From contig JAJJLU010000415.1 of assembly GCA_023807065.1 (NCBI GenBank), forward strand, positions 1-50,733: a stretch of DNA of 50,733 nucleotides, in the 5' to 3' direction. Made by a program: the position numbers and the translations under genes. Source of the stretch: Isotricha intestinalis (Eukaryota; Ciliophora; Litostomatea; Vestibuliferida; Isotrichidae). Below are positions 19,201 through 28,814 of this stretch, one piece after another. How positions within the stretch are numbered: the first letter of the stretch is position 1; every line of letters begins with the position of its first letter. The notes beneath the pieces were generated by a model. It was not told the origin of the DNA, ran no database searches, and saw only the letters and a program-made list of their open reading frames with translations.

Positions 19201-20353
19201 TATTATAAATGTTTTAAGTGAATCATTTTTAGGAGTTGAAATAATAAGAACAGCAGGAGTTGAATTAAATTCAAAGTCTAAATTTTATAAAACATTAGAT
19301 AATCATTTAGGAAGTTTAATTTATTCAAAAGGAAGCAGAAAATATTATCTAATGAGATTAAAGTTTAATTCTTTATTTTTCCTTATTTCGATTTTATTAT
19401 ACATTATATTTAATAAAGAAAATTTCACCGCTCAAGCTGTTGGTTTAATTTTACAATATTTAGAAAATTTTAATTCTAAATTATCTAATTTATTACATTT
19501 TTTCATAAATATTAATTCTTTAATGATTAGCGTAGAAAGGTGTGAGTCAGCTTTAAATACAAAGAGTGAAAAAAATCCAAATAAAAACGAAGAAATAATA
19601 ATTAAAGATAAATTTTTTCCAAAAGAAGGAAAAATTGAATTCATAAATTTTTCTGCAAAATATAGACCATTTACACCTGTAATATTAAAAAATATTAATT
19701 TAAAAATTAACCAATGTGAAAAAGTTGGAATTATAGGGAGAACTGGAAGTGGAAAAACAAGTTTAATAAATTCTATTTTTAGAATCATTGAAGGATTTGA
19801 AGGAAAAATTTTAATTGATGATATAGATATTAATAAATTAAATTTAGATTTTTTAAGACAAAATTTAACTATTGTTACCCAAGAGCCTTTTTTATTAGAA
19901 GGTACATTAAGAGAAAATATTGATCCTTTAAATTTACATTCAGAAAAAGAAATTATTGAAATTTTAGATTCTTTTTGTTTATTTAATGAAATTCAAAATA
20001 ATTATAGAAGATTGAAAATAGAAATTAAAGAAAATGGAAATAATTTATCAATTGGAGAAAAACAATTAATTTGTTTTGCAAGGGCAGCATTAAAAAAAAG
20101 TAAAATTATAATATTAGATGAAGCTACATCATCTTTAGATTATAACACAGAAAAAATAATTAATGAGAATATGGAAAAAATGTTTAAAGATTGTACTATA
20201 ATTTTAATAACTCATCGTTTTAATGTTATAAAAATATGTGATAAAGTTTTTGTTGTTGAAAATGGAGAAATTATTGAAAAAGGAGTTTATGATAATTTAA
20301 TAAAAGATAAAAAAAGTAAATTTTCTGAATTATATTCTGAAATTATTTCTTAA
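16241..20353 (+). CDS. ABC transporter, subfamily C (MRP-like), full length
   Basis: A 1370-residue full transporter with order TMD1-NBD1-TMD2-NBD2. The N-terminal SFLNKIFFNWSKKAILTSNK is the lasso-type segment of ABCC proteins. TMD1 spans about 110-420. NBD1 has Walker A GSNGSGKT (520-527), signature LSGGQ (612-616) and Walker B LYLFDDIFSSID; the Asp after Walker B, instead of Glu, is usual in the less active NBD1 of ABCC. TMD2 spans about 800-1090. NBD2 has Walker A GRTGSGKT (1166-1173), a weakened signature LSIGEKQ (from 1269) and Walker B IIILDEATSSLD with the catalytic Glu. Family members export conjugates, drugs or anions at the plasma membrane or vacuole; the substrate is unknown. The extra TMD0 of long MRPs is missing. 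The start is the second codon-frame ATG pair (MAMDS); either could serve. Confidence 0.96.
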   Translation: MAMDSLSTKNYDKNKLIEDQNNISLYITKNNIKEKKIGYNYYKSSFLNKIFFNWSKKAILTSNKRKLKISDINDLHEEQMTKFHIKKLIKEWDKFSSNKKEKYPLIKSLFMIHYIEMIKLFIIDIILIIFQYTLIYFYRQIINHFSTGEFNSTNLEELSNFSLKDKIKKYQFDIYTCTFMYIILKILLPLFSFNFDFRNFIFKERITNQMIALVYEKILKANSNNTNLNEGEKMNLIQIDCERISYLFYIGPKMLTIPFRVIIALIFLFEFFGYNFIYSLGILIILLLFIFILQYFYLKNLKEILLRKDKRLKIVIYVFHMLKNIKINGWEEVFSNKIKEKRDDELYYIKKNLNLSILRYLINANLPLILLIISIGNYVYTKKTLEITNIFTSFQLINSLTKPLMSIPSFLKDFQTNLISISRLEKFLTSNEHDYTKHEDLSSLIKDNILIKFDKATFGIKINEKNKDNNYIIREENELEEIGNNKKKRKKSFPGIPTEIKLLSNISLTIKKGEFIGIIGSNGSGKTTLINSILNNYKLLESSSPIIINGNISYTPQNIWLMNDTIRNNILLYNKMIQEKYNKVINVCQLNYDFDLLQNGDLTEINLGANNLSGGQKQRISIARCLYKDSDLYLFDDIFSSIDNKVSNIIFNNIFNDFLKGKSRVLVTNEINKLSYFDKIIYLDKGEIIFYGNYEEFKQKFGEKYFSKHFEFIFNNINNDNFIKDNFYKKNNSDKSSSDSNNNDILRKLNKKIKILNSDFEKSNITLPKIENPLQESDKKTLYGKFSFKIYNTFIKIQGGYLIFIIIIIFIIFSRILNSYRTLFVTSWSKSRRVIKKKNIPIEKQTIDNYNKFYQYLKLSLYGIIINVLIEFLLSRMILYSQKFLHENIAYKFIRAPINLFHDLVPIGQIIIRLTRDISMIQGIIKSNVVLIRSIFSLISSIYICIKFNKSFIFIAPIITIINIFISLFYYKFAREIVIIQKNSYSPIINVLSESFLGVEIIRTAGVELNSKSKFYKTLDNHLGSLIYSKGSRKYYLMRLKFNSLFFLISILLYIIFNKENFTAQAVGLILQYLENFNSKLSNLLHFFININSLMISVERCESALNTKSEKNPNKNEEIIIKDKFFPKEGKIEFINFSAKYRPFTPVILKNINLKINQCEKVGIIGRTGSGKTSLINSIFRIIEGFEGKILIDDIDINKLNLDFLRQNLTIVTQEPFLLEGTLRENIDPLNLHSEKEIIEILDSFCLFNEIQNNYRRLKIEIKENGNNLSIGEKQLICFARAALKKSKIIILDEATSSLDYNTEKIINENMEKMFKDCTIILITHRFNVIKICDKVFVVENGEIIEKGVYDNLIKDKKSKFSELYSEIIS

Positions 20354-20524
20354 ATTATATTTTTTTAAACAATATTATAAATAAAGTATATATATTTTTA
20401 ATTATTTAACGAAATATATTATTTAAATTCTTCATTATTTATAAAAATGAATATTTAAGTTTCATAATTATATTATAAAAATTTATAAAAATATAAAAAA
20501 CATCCTAAATAATTAATAATTTTA

Positions 20525-22474
20525 ATGAGTTCAAAAGTAAAAGGTAAAAAAAATGAAGATGAAAAACCAAAATTAGAAGATAAAGTACCTCCTGGAATAG
20601 ATGATTTAAAAGAAGTAGAGCCAGATATACACGAAGATATAAATGAAAATGAAAATAATGAAGAAGAACAAATTAAAGTAAAAGAACCAAGTGAAGTGGA
20701 AGAATATCTTCAAAATAAATTAAAAGGAATGAATATTCAAATGAATATACTTGATAGTATTTCAAATGGTTTAGGAAATTCTTTAAATACTATTAAATCC
20801 GATTATAAAGATGATCAATTTTCAATTAGAGATGTTCCTAATAATGAAAATATTAAAAGGATACTTGAAAAAAGTGAGGATGGAAAGAATAAAAAAACTA
20901 TTGAACAAAGTATTATTAGTAAAAAAAATTTTAAAAAATTAAAAGAATATAAAGAAGAAAGAGATAAATTAAATGAAAAAGTTCTTCAACTTGAAAATCA
21001 AAAAAATTTAATTGAAACTAATACTGATAGAAGTAATAAAATTAATGAATCAATTCAAAAAGAAGAATTAAAAAAAATGAAAAGAGATCTTTCTAATTAT
21101 AATGAAAGAATTTGTCAATTAGATTATCAAATTAAAAATATAATAGCAGAAGAAAGTAAATTAAATAAAAATGAACAAATAAAAAATTTTATAGATAATT
21201 TTAAAAGAGATACTGAAATTGCCCAAATTAAAATAAGAAAATATAAAAAACAACATGAATTAAATGAAAAATTATTTAAAGAAAATGAAATTAAATATAA
21301 TGAAAAAAGAGAAAAATATTTATTAAAAGAGAAAAAAAAAGAAGAAAATTTAAAAAAAATAGTTGCTCAAAGAATAGAAAAAGAAAAAGAAAAAAGAGAA
21401 AAATTAAAACAAACTAATGAAGAAAGAAAAAAAGAAGAAGAAGAATTATTAAAAAAAATGGAAGACAATAAATTTATGAATAGAAATAAAAATGAATTAC
21501 TTCATAATAAAATAGAAAAGAATTATTTAAAAAGAAAGGAATTAATGTATAAAAAAGGATTAGATGAATATTTTAAAGGGAAAAAAAAACATTATATAGA
21601 TTTATCCACATTAAAAAGTGATGAAGAAATATATTTAGAACAAAAAGAGAAGAAAATAGAAGAAATAAAAGAGAAATATAGAAAAGAAAAAGAAGAATGG
21701 GAAAAAAATAAAAGTTCAATTCCGGAATTTAAAATTAAAAATAGTGATAAAGTAATATTACAAACAAGACAAATATTTGAAGATGAAAAAAACCATAAAA
21801 AAAAAATAGAAGAATTAAAAAAAGAAAAAGAAGATTATGCAGAATTAATTCGTTATGATAAAAAACCTGAAGAAGATGAAAGAAGTAAATTATTAAAATC
21901 TCAAAGATTAGAAAATATAAAAAAATTAACTGAAAAAAAAATAGTGAAAGATACTTTATATGATTATAAAAAGAAAAGAATTTTATTAAAAAAAAGAGAC
22001 CCAAATAAACCATCAAAATATTCTTGGCAATTAAAATTAGAAGAAATAGATGAAAATAATCCTTTAGGAACTTCAGTTGAAATTCAAAAAGCTTTAATAA
22101 AAAAACCAAGAAGAATTATGTTATCAACTGAATTTGAAAAAAAAAAAAGTATTCCAAATCAAAAAAAAGATTTTTTACCTGAAGCTATGTCAAAAAAAAA
22201 TATTACTGAAATTAATAGTGATAATGAAAATAGTGGAAATCAAAATACAAATTGGAATAAATTACTTAAAGATAAAAATGCTTCTTTATTTGAAAATTTA
22301 GAAAATGTTAAAAATAAAGCAGATTATTTAGAACAAAAAGCCAGTGAAAATGAAAAAATTTTAGTTGTTAATGGTGGTTTTAGTAGAAATCCAAAATTAG
22401 GAAAAAAAGTTACAAATTTACTTATTAATTCAATTCATGCAAAAATGTGTATTTTAGATAATTTTGATAGTTAA
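20525..22474 (+). CDS. Long coiled-coil protein, 649 aa, probably cytoskeletal
   Basis: Residues 1-65 are acidic (DDLKEVEPDIHEDINENENN). A middle segment around 58-120 has Leu/Ile-spaced helices (VEEYLQNKLKGMNIQMNILD). From about 135 to 490 the protein is a nearly continuous Lys/Glu coiled coil with heptad-like spacing. The part at about 490-545 is distinct and less repetitive (KKRDPNKPSKYSWQLKLEEI, then DENNPLGTSVEIQKALIKKP). The C-terminal 100 residues are again helical and end MCILDNFDS. Architecture and length resemble coiled-coil structural proteins of axonemes or basal bodies; the family itself is not recognised. The start is the first ATG after the leader. Confidence 0.75.
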   Translation: MSSKVKGKKNEDEKPKLEDKVPPGIDDLKEVEPDIHEDINENENNEEEQIKVKEPSEVEEYLQNKLKGMNIQMNILDSISNGLGNSLNTIKSDYKDDQFSIRDVPNNENIKRILEKSEDGKNKKTIEQSIISKKNFKKLKEYKEERDKLNEKVLQLENQKNLIETNTDRSNKINESIQKEELKKMKRDLSNYNERICQLDYQIKNIIAEESKLNKNEQIKNFIDNFKRDTEIAQIKIRKYKKQHELNEKLFKENEIKYNEKREKYLLKEKKKEENLKKIVAQRIEKEKEKREKLKQTNEERKKEEEELLKKMEDNKFMNRNKNELLHNKIEKNYLKRKELMYKKGLDEYFKGKKKHYIDLSTLKSDEEIYLEQKEKKIEEIKEKYRKEKEEWEKNKSSIPEFKIKNSDKVILQTRQIFEDEKNHKKKIEELKKEKEDYAELIRYDKKPEEDERSKLLKSQRLENIKKLTEKKIVKDTLYDYKKKRILLKKRDPNKPSKYSWQLKLEEIDENNPLGTSVEIQKALIKKPRRIMLSTEFEKKKSIPNQKKDFLPEAMSKKNITEINSDNENSGNQNTNWNKLLKDKNASLFENLENVKNKADYLEQKASENEKILVVNGGFSRNPKLGKKVTNLLINSIHAKMCILDNFDS

Positions 22475-22737
22475 AAATTACTTTCATTAAAAAATTAATG
22501 ATTTAAAATAATAAAAAAAATTTATTTTTTGTTTCATTTTATATTAATTAATAATTATTCAACAACTATTATTCCAAAATCAAAAAATCTTTTCATTATA
22601 AAACTTTATAAACTATCTATTAAAAAAATATAAAATTAAAAGAAACAAAAAATAAAAAAATGACAATCAAAAAATTTATAATATTTAAATAAAAAAAAGA
22701 TGTATGTAATAAAAAATTTTAAAATAAATTAAAAAAA

Positions 22738-23796
22738 ATGAACATTGAAAAATCAGAAAACGCAATGATTTTAGGAAATAAATATATTTTATATAAAAAG
22801 AAGAAAATAGGAAGTGGTGCATTTGGAGAAGTATTTTTAGGAATGAATGAGCAAAATCAAAGATTAATAGCAATAAAAGTAGAAAAATTAAAAAATAATC
22901 AAAACCCACAATTAAAATATGAGACATCAATATTAAAATATTTACAAGGTTCAGAAGGAATTCCTCAATGTTATTTTTCTCAAAAATTAAGTGATTTTTA
23001 TTTTTTAATAATGGAATTATTAGGCTCAAACTTAGAAAATATTTTATCAAAAATGAATGGTCATTTCTCAATAAGAACAATAATATATTTAGGAATTCAA
23101 ATGTTAAACATAATAGAGAATTTACATAAAAGGCATATTATACATAGAGATATAAAACCCGAAAATTTTGTAGTAGGATTAAATAAAAAAAATAAGAATA
23201 AATTATATATAATAGATTTTGGATTAAGTAAAAGATTTAGAAATCCAAAAACAGGAGAACATATTCCATATAAAGATGGGAAAAATTTAGTTGGAACTGC
23301 AAGATATTCTTCTATTTATACTCATTTAGGAATTGATCAAAGTAGAAGAGATGATTTAGAATCTATGATTTATACTCTTATTTATTTATTCAATGGAACT
23401 TTACCTTGGAAAGGCTTAAAAGCTAAAAATAAAAAAGAAAAATATCAAAAAATTTTAGATAAAAAAATTAATTGCACTTATGAAAACTTATGTGGTAAAT
23501 TACCTAAAGAATTTCATCATTTATTATTTTATGTTAGAAGTTTACAATTTGAAGAAAAACCTGATTATGATTTTATGAAAGAAAAATTTATTGGATTATT
23601 GGATTTTAAGTTTAATGTTGAAAATATTTTTTATGATTGGAGTGAAAAAAATAAAAATGAATCTTCTAATGAATGCGGAAATTTAAGTACTGCCAGTGAT
23701 AAAAAAAGTTCACAAGATAATATTGTTAATTTAAAAAAAGTTAGTATTAATCAAAACAATAAAATTGAGAAATTTTTTGAAAATGATGATTCATGA
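22738..23796 (+). CDS. Casein kinase 1 (CK1) family Ser/Thr kinase
   Basis: A 352-residue kinase. It has Gly loop GSGAFGEVFLG (25-35), Lys 47 in AIKVE, HRDIKPENF with catalytic Asp 138, and DFGLSKRF with Asp 160. CK1 marks are present: ELLGSNLENIL after the hinge, NLVGTARYSSIYTHLGIDQS in place of the usual APE motif, and RRDDLESMIYTLIYLFNGTLPWKGL. CK1 enzymes phosphorylate acidic or primed Ser/Thr sites and serve in ciliary, cell-cycle and trafficking control. The domain ends near 295; the short tail is Asn/Ser-rich, without a palmitoylation cluster. It ends in TGA. All catalytic residues are present. Confidence 0.95.
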   Translation: MNIEKSENAMILGNKYILYKKKKIGSGAFGEVFLGMNEQNQRLIAIKVEKLKNNQNPQLKYETSILKYLQGSEGIPQCYFSQKLSDFYFLIMELLGSNLENILSKMNGHFSIRTIIYLGIQMLNIIENLHKRHIIHRDIKPENFVVGLNKKNKNKLYIIDFGLSKRFRNPKTGEHIPYKDGKNLVGTARYSSIYTHLGIDQSRRDDLESMIYTLIYLFNGTLPWKGLKAKNKKEKYQKILDKKINCTYENLCGKLPKEFHHLLFYVRSLQFEEKPDYDFMKEKFIGLLDFKFNVENIFYDWSEKNKNESSNECGNLSTASDKKSSQDNIVNLKKVSINQNNKIEKFFENDDS

Positions 23797-24256
23797 AATA
23801 TAATTTTTTTTCTTTTGATATTTTTTTATTTTTTTAGTAAGGATGTTTTGAAAAAATATAATGTTTTATTTAAATAAAGAAGTTTTTCCTTATATGTACA
23901 TCATTACAAAAAGATAGTTTTATCATGTTGTAATTAATAACTATAAATATTATAAGATATAAATATGTAGAGAATTTTTTATAAATATCATATATTAAAT
24001 TAGTCAATAAATTTTTTCTAATTTTAAAAAATTAAAAATGATTTTTTCACTAGAAATATTTTGAGATAAATCAATAAACATAAAAATAACAAAAAAAATA
24101 TTTTTTATATTTGAATAATTTATATATTATTTATTCACATTTATTTATTTAATTATAAAATTTTAAAAAAATATTTTATATAATCTAATAATTAATTATA
24201 GTCATACAAGTTTTGTTTTTGTTGCATAAAAAAATACAATAAAGTAAAATATCTTT
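23797..24256. other. 460-bp convergent spacer
   Basis: It lies between the 3' ends of casein kinase 1 (+) and the minus-strand gene at 24257. It is AT-rich with several poly-A and poly-T tracts. I see no gene, RNA or repeat in it. Confidence 0.45.
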
Positions 24257-26254
24257 TTAAACATCCATTGCTAATTGAAAAAATTCATTCCATTCACTTG
24301 GTTTATCTCTTTGTATATTAATACTTAAAGTTTTAATGTTTTTAATAAATAATTTAATTTCTTCAATAGAAATATAATTCTCCATTTCTTTAATAATATC
24401 TACTTCTTCTTTTTCTTCATTAAATAATAATAATTTTTCAAATAAATTATATGCATAATAAGAGTCTTTAATTTTTTTATAAACACTTCTAATAGTATTT
24501 TTAACAGAAATAAAGGTTTTATCTTTTTGAACATTAGAAATAAAATTATTAATAATTCCATAATTATGACTATCAATACTTCTTAAAATTAAAACTGCGG
24601 GAATAATAATAATAATTTTAGGATCACTTTCTTCAATTAAAGAACCAATATTTTTTCCTTTATATTTTTCACTAACTAATTCAATTATTTTATTAAAAAT
24701 CATTAATTGATCATATTTCTTTTTATTACACAAATAAGTTTTTCCTTTTTCCCAAATTTGTTCAAAATTATATAATTTATTAACTAATTCAGGATTATTT
24801 AATAATTGAGGATCAACACCTTCTATATTTAAATTATATTTTCTAAATAAAAATCTTAATTCATTTAAAGTTGATTTCACATTATTTGCTAATTTTCTTA
24901 AACCAATTGATTGAACTTCTGTTACTGTTCTTAATACTTTTTCACTTTGATATAATATATTTATATCTAAATCATCTCTTCCTTTTCCTTTAATATTTGC
25001 AATTTTATTTAAATAATTAATTACTTTTATAAACTTTTCTCTTAAATCATTATATTCTTTATCATTTTCACAATTATTTATTAAGTTTTTCCCTTTAATA
25101 TTTGCTCTATTTTCATAAAAAGATAGTTCTTTTTCTAATTTAATGCCTTCAAATATAAATCTCCTAGATATTTTTTCAATGTATATTAATTCCATAATAT
25201 ATTTTTCTTCATATAAAGTCCATTTTTTATCAAATTCACTTAAACAATTTTTTAAATCATTAATCATATTTTTTAATTGATTATCATCAAAGATAATTTC
25301 GTCATAAATTAAATTAACATCATCAGTAATTAACATAATAAGAGAACAAAATGAAATAAACAATTGATTTCCTCTTTCAATAACTTCTTTAGAAAAAATA
25401 TATTTTTCTCCATTTACAAATAAATAAGGAGTTCCTTCTTGAGCAGAATCTAAAATTTCAGTTAAATAACCAAGAGAATTATCTTGATATAAAAAAATAT
25501 ATGCTTTAGTAAATTTTTTTCTATAATCTCGATTAGATATTTTTATTTTAAAACTTAACATTAATTGCTCTAATTGATTTAAAGTTTCTCTACAAATTTC
25601 AGATCCATCATTACTCTCAAAATCAAATTTACCTTCATTTTTAATTAAATTTAATTTATTTGCATTATAATAAGTAGATTCTAATAATTTAAATTGAGAA
25701 CTTTTTTTAAAAGTATCAAATTTATTAAAGGGAAGATTATCCATACTTTTTCTTCTTTTATATTTTCCCTCATAAATAATTTCTGAATTAAAACTCATTT
25801 TTGATTTTGAATTAGAAGAATCATCTAAATTTTTTGTATTTAAACAACCATAATTATTATCTATTCCGGATATATTTATATCTGCTGAATTTACTGTAGA
25901 TGTCACATCTATTATTGAATTTTCGTTATTTTCATTTTCATTATTTTCTATTTGATCATTATTATTTACATTTTCATTATTATCATTTTCTAAAGATATA
26001 TTATCTATTGAATCAAAATAAAATGTTGTTGTGTTTATATTACTTTGTAAAAAATGATTTGTTGAATAGATTATCTCATTGCTATTATTTTGAACTTCAT
26101 TTATTATAGGAAATGTATTATTAATCATATTTTGAGAATTTTCTTCTAAGAAAAAATTATTATTATTTATATTTATTGTTTGACTTTCATTTAAGTTGGA
26201 ATTAAAATTATTACTTATTCCACTTGAATTTTGAATAAAATATGATGGTTCCAT
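24257..26254 (-). CDS. Unknown protein with a large helical C-terminal region, 665 aa
   Basis: Residues 1-185 are Asn/Ser-rich and disordered (stretches such as NNNENVNNNDQIENNENENN). A basic Ser site RRKSMDNLPF near 168-178 could be a phosphorylation motif. From about 215 the protein is folded and helix-rich: CRETLNQLEQLMLSFKIKIS, AYIFLYQDNSLGYLTEILDS, FISFCSLIMLITDDVNLIYD, GLRKLANNVKSTLNELRFLF, and an Ile-rich IIIIIPAVLILRSIDSHNYG, with a SEWNEFFQLAMDV end. The varied, non-repetitive C-terminal 450 residues argue for a conserved domain, possibly ciliate-specific. I do not recognise it. No clear membrane segment is present; IIIIIPAVLIL is short. Confidence 0.7.
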   Translation of the reverse strand: MEPSYFIQNSSGISNNFNSNLNESQTININNNNFFLEENSQNMINNTFPIINEVQNNSNEIIYSTNHFLQSNINTTTFYFDSIDNISLENDNNENVNNNDQIENNENENNENSIIDVTSTVNSADINISGIDNNYGCLNTKNLDDSSNSKSKMSFNSEIIYEGKYKRRKSMDNLPFNKFDTFKKSSQFKLLESTYYNANKLNLIKNEGKFDFESNDGSEICRETLNQLEQLMLSFKIKISNRDYRKKFTKAYIFLYQDNSLGYLTEILDSAQEGTPYLFVNGEKYIFSKEVIERGNQLFISFCSLIMLITDDVNLIYDEIIFDDNQLKNMINDLKNCLSEFDKKWTLYEEKYIMELIYIEKISRRFIFEGIKLEKELSFYENRANIKGKNLINNCENDKEYNDLREKFIKVINYLNKIANIKGKGRDDLDINILYQSEKVLRTVTEVQSIGLRKLANNVKSTLNELRFLFRKYNLNIEGVDPQLLNNPELVNKLYNFEQIWEKGKTYLCNKKKYDQLMIFNKIIELVSEKYKGKNIGSLIEESDPKIIIIIPAVLILRSIDSHNYGIINNFISNVQKDKTFISVKNTIRSVYKKIKDSYYAYNLFEKLLLFNEEKEEVDIIKEMENYISIEEIKLFIKNIKTLSINIQRDKPSEWNEFFQLAMDV

Positions 26255-26391
26255 TTTTTATTTTATTATTATATTTAAATATATTTTATATATTTGAAAA
26301 AGTAAAATAAAAAATTAAAAAAAAAGTTAAAGAAACAAGAAAAAATATAACAATTTTGTGAATATAATAAATAAAAATGTATTAAAATAAA

Positions 26392-27537
26392 TTAAGATAT
26401 TGGATTATTATTATTATCATTTGATTTAAAATTTATTTCTCCTTCATAGCTAAAACTTTGTTTCTGAGAAGCATCTTTAGAATAATATTGACTTGGAATA
26501 AAAGAGTCTAAATTTCCTTTTTGAAATAAATTTTCATCTTTATTTGAATTAACATTATTTGGAAGACTTAAAAGTATTTCATTGTTATTTTCATTTGTTT
26601 CCATAAAATTATTCATATTATAAATTTGATTTTGTAATTTTCCTTCAAGTATTTTTATTCTTTCTGTTAAAGTTTGATTTTCTAATAATAATAAATTATT
26701 ATTATTTTGTAAATTTATCATTTCTTGTTCTCTTTCTTTATTTTCTAATTCTATTTTTTTTTTACCTAGACTATCATTTAATAAAGTCTGATCACTAATA
26801 AAAAATAAAGAAATTGATTCTTGAATAAAATTTAAATCATTAATATAATTTTTTTTAGGTATATATGAATCAATTATTTGTTTCATTTCTGATATTTTTG
26901 AAAGTAAATTTTGAATAATTCCATTTAATTCATTAATAGTTTTATTTGAATTATTATTATTATAACCTAAAAGTTTAAAATTTTCATTTTTTTCTATTTG
27001 AAGATTAAAATTATTTAAATCTAAATAACCATTTGATTCAGTTTGAATATTATTTAAATTTGAAATGATTTGTTTAGGCGGATTTACTTCTTTTTCATTT
27101 TCTTTTATTTTATTTTGAAAACTTCCATATTTTAAATATTCTTCTTCATAACTTACTGTATTTAAATTAGAATAAGAATTTTCATTTTCTTTTTTCCTAT
27201 AATATATTAAGTTAATTTCAAAATTTTCATCTATTAAATCACTTGATAAATGAATTGATAAAAGATTTTTTGTAGGTAAATTCGTATTATTATATTTATT
27301 TTTGTCTTGAATGTTTAATGATATTTTTTTTGCTTGATTAACTCCTAATTTAACATAATTGTCACTTAAAGTTAGTTTTGATTTATCATTTGAATTTAAA
27401 TTTAATGTTATTGGAACATTAGAAGTATTATATATTACAATTGATTCTTTAAATAATTTTCCTGGAATAAAATTTTGAATTGTTATACTTCCTGGAATAA
27501 TTGTTATTAAATTTTGATTTATAAATTGATTTGACAT
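26392..27537 (-). CDS. MSP/ASH-like Ig-fold protein with coiled coil
   Basis: The first 115 residues fit an immunoglobulin-like beta sandwich of the MSP/ASH (PapD-like) kind: ITIIPGSITIQNFIPGKLFK, ESIVIYNTSNVPITLNLNSN, LGVNQAKKISLNIQD, then FEINLIYYRK. The pattern 'extended strand, xNTSNVPITL, xLGxNQAKKISL' is typical of domains found in VAP, sperm protein and Hydin/ASPM-like ciliary proteins. An Asn/Ser linker follows, and a coiled coil at about 255-300 (KKKIELENKEREQEMINLQN, then LLLENQTLTERIKILEGKLQ). There is no C-terminal membrane anchor, so it is not a VAP. A ciliary or centriolar scaffold role is plausible but inferred. Confidence 0.7.
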   Translation of the reverse strand: MSNQFINQNLITIIPGSITIQNFIPGKLFKESIVIYNTSNVPITLNLNSNDKSKLTLSDNYVKLGVNQAKKISLNIQDKNKYNNTNLPTKNLLSIHLSSDLIDENFEINLIYYRKKENENSYSNLNTVSYEEEYLKYGSFQNKIKENEKEVNPPKQIISNLNNIQTESNGYLDLNNFNLQIEKNENFKLLGYNNNNSNKTINELNGIIQNLLSKISEMKQIIDSYIPKKNYINDLNFIQESISLFFISDQTLLNDSLGKKKIELENKEREQEMINLQNNNNLLLLENQTLTERIKILEGKLQNQIYNMNNFMETNENNNEILLSLPNNVNSNKDENLFQKGNLDSFIPSQYYSKDASQKQSFSYEGEINFKSNDNNNNPIS

Positions 27538-27875
27538 TATAATATAAATTTAAATATTTAAAAATTATTTCAATCACTATAATATCATAAAAAATAATAA
27601 AAAATGAGAATATCAAAATAAAAAATAATAAATGAATATAATTATATAATAATGAATTTATTAATACTTCATATATTCTAGAAAATAAATCTTTTAATAA
27701 ATGATTATTTATAATTATAAATCAATCAAAAATAAATAAAAATTTAACAAATTCAATTAAAAAATAAAAAAAAGAACTTTAAATGGAATATATTTCTTAA
27801 TATAAAATATAAAACACAAATTTTTTATAATTTAATAACTATATAAAAATTATATCAAACAATTTAAAAACTTTT
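27538..27875. other. 338-bp spacer
   Basis: It lies between two minus-strand genes. Very AT-rich sequence; I see nothing identifiable in it. Confidence 0.45.
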
Positions 27876-28814
27876 TTAATGTTTCTCTAATTGAATATAC
27901 AAAGTAAGACTATTTGAACCATAATTAATAATTTGAGAATCCATTTTTTTAATTTGATTTCCATTATGACTATTTTTCTTAATAATAAATTTCTCAATAG
28001 GAACATTAATAACTTTACTAATTTCTTCTTTTAATTCATCCATTTTTCTTTTTGGATTTATTTCAATTTTATGGTTGAATTTATAATCTTTAACAGTAAT
28101 TTTTTTCTTTTTTATCAATTCATTTTCTGGAATTGGAGTATTGAAAATTACTTTAATTTTTGGAATTTGACTTTCAAATAATTTTGAAAATTGACTTTCT
28201 TCAATTTTTGTATTTTCTTCAACATATAATTTAACCATTCCATCATTGAAAAATTCTTTTCCACTTGAATCACTTTTATATTCAATTAAAGAATAATTGT
28301 TTACTGAATATTCCTTCTTTTTAAATATTAAAATTTTCTTCTCATTTGAAATTTTTAAATTTTCTTTTATGATTTTGGAAACTTCATCATAATTCATTTT
28401 CTTGTTTATTTTTATTTTCACAAAGTCTTTTTTCTCAATTCCATTTTTATAAGAATCTTCCCATTTTAAAACATAAATAAAAGTATCTTTTAAATTAAAA
28501 TCTTGAAATTTTTCTCCTGGATTTTTGATTTGTAAATTAATCACATTATTTTCATTGATAAAGAAATTTGAGATTTTCATATTATCATATTTATCAATGT
28601 CATTTTCTACAAAAAGTACTTTAAAATTATCTCTGTCTTTAATTATTAATCTTGAATCTTTTGAATCATTTTTTAAATTGCATTTTTCTAATATTTTTTG
28701 CTTTAATTCACTTATTGTTGCTTCTGAATTTATTTCTATTGTGTCTTTTATTTCATTATATCTGATTGGAATTTTAATCATTTTAAATTTAATTTTAATT
28801 ATTTTTTTTTCCAT
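27876..28814 (-). CDS. Protein of tandem ubiquitin-like folds (USP7/USP47 tail-like)
   Basis: A 312-residue protein that appears to contain three beta-grasp units in a row: about 10-95 (IKIPIRYNEIKDTIEINSEA start), about 110-200 (FVKIKINKKMNYDEVSKIIK), and about 225-310 (KIEINPKRKMDELKEEISKV, ending SLTLYIQLEKH). The middle ends in GMVKLYVEENTKIEESQF. Serial Ubl domains of this kind form the C-terminal tails of USP7, USP40 and USP47, but no protease part is present here or upstream. It may work as a separate adaptor in the ubiquitin system, or be another multi-Ubl protein. Family assignment is tentative; the fold reading rests on strand/helix spacing. The start could be the first ATG or the one at residue 12. 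Confidence 0.6.
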   Translation of the reverse strand: MEKKIIKIKFKMIKIPIRYNEIKDTIEINSEATISELKQKILEKCNLKNDSKDSRLIIKDRDNFKVLFVENDIDKYDNMKISNFFINENNVINLQIKNPGEKFQDFNLKDTFIYVLKWEDSYKNGIEKKDFVKIKINKKMNYDEVSKIIKENLKISNEKKILIFKKKEYSVNNYSLIEYKSDSSGKEFFNDGMVKLYVEENTKIEESQFSKLFESQIPKIKVIFNTPIPENELIKKKKITVKDYKFNHKIEINPKRKMDELKEEISKVINVPIEKFIIKKNSHNGNQIKKMDSQIINYGSNSLTLYIQLEKH

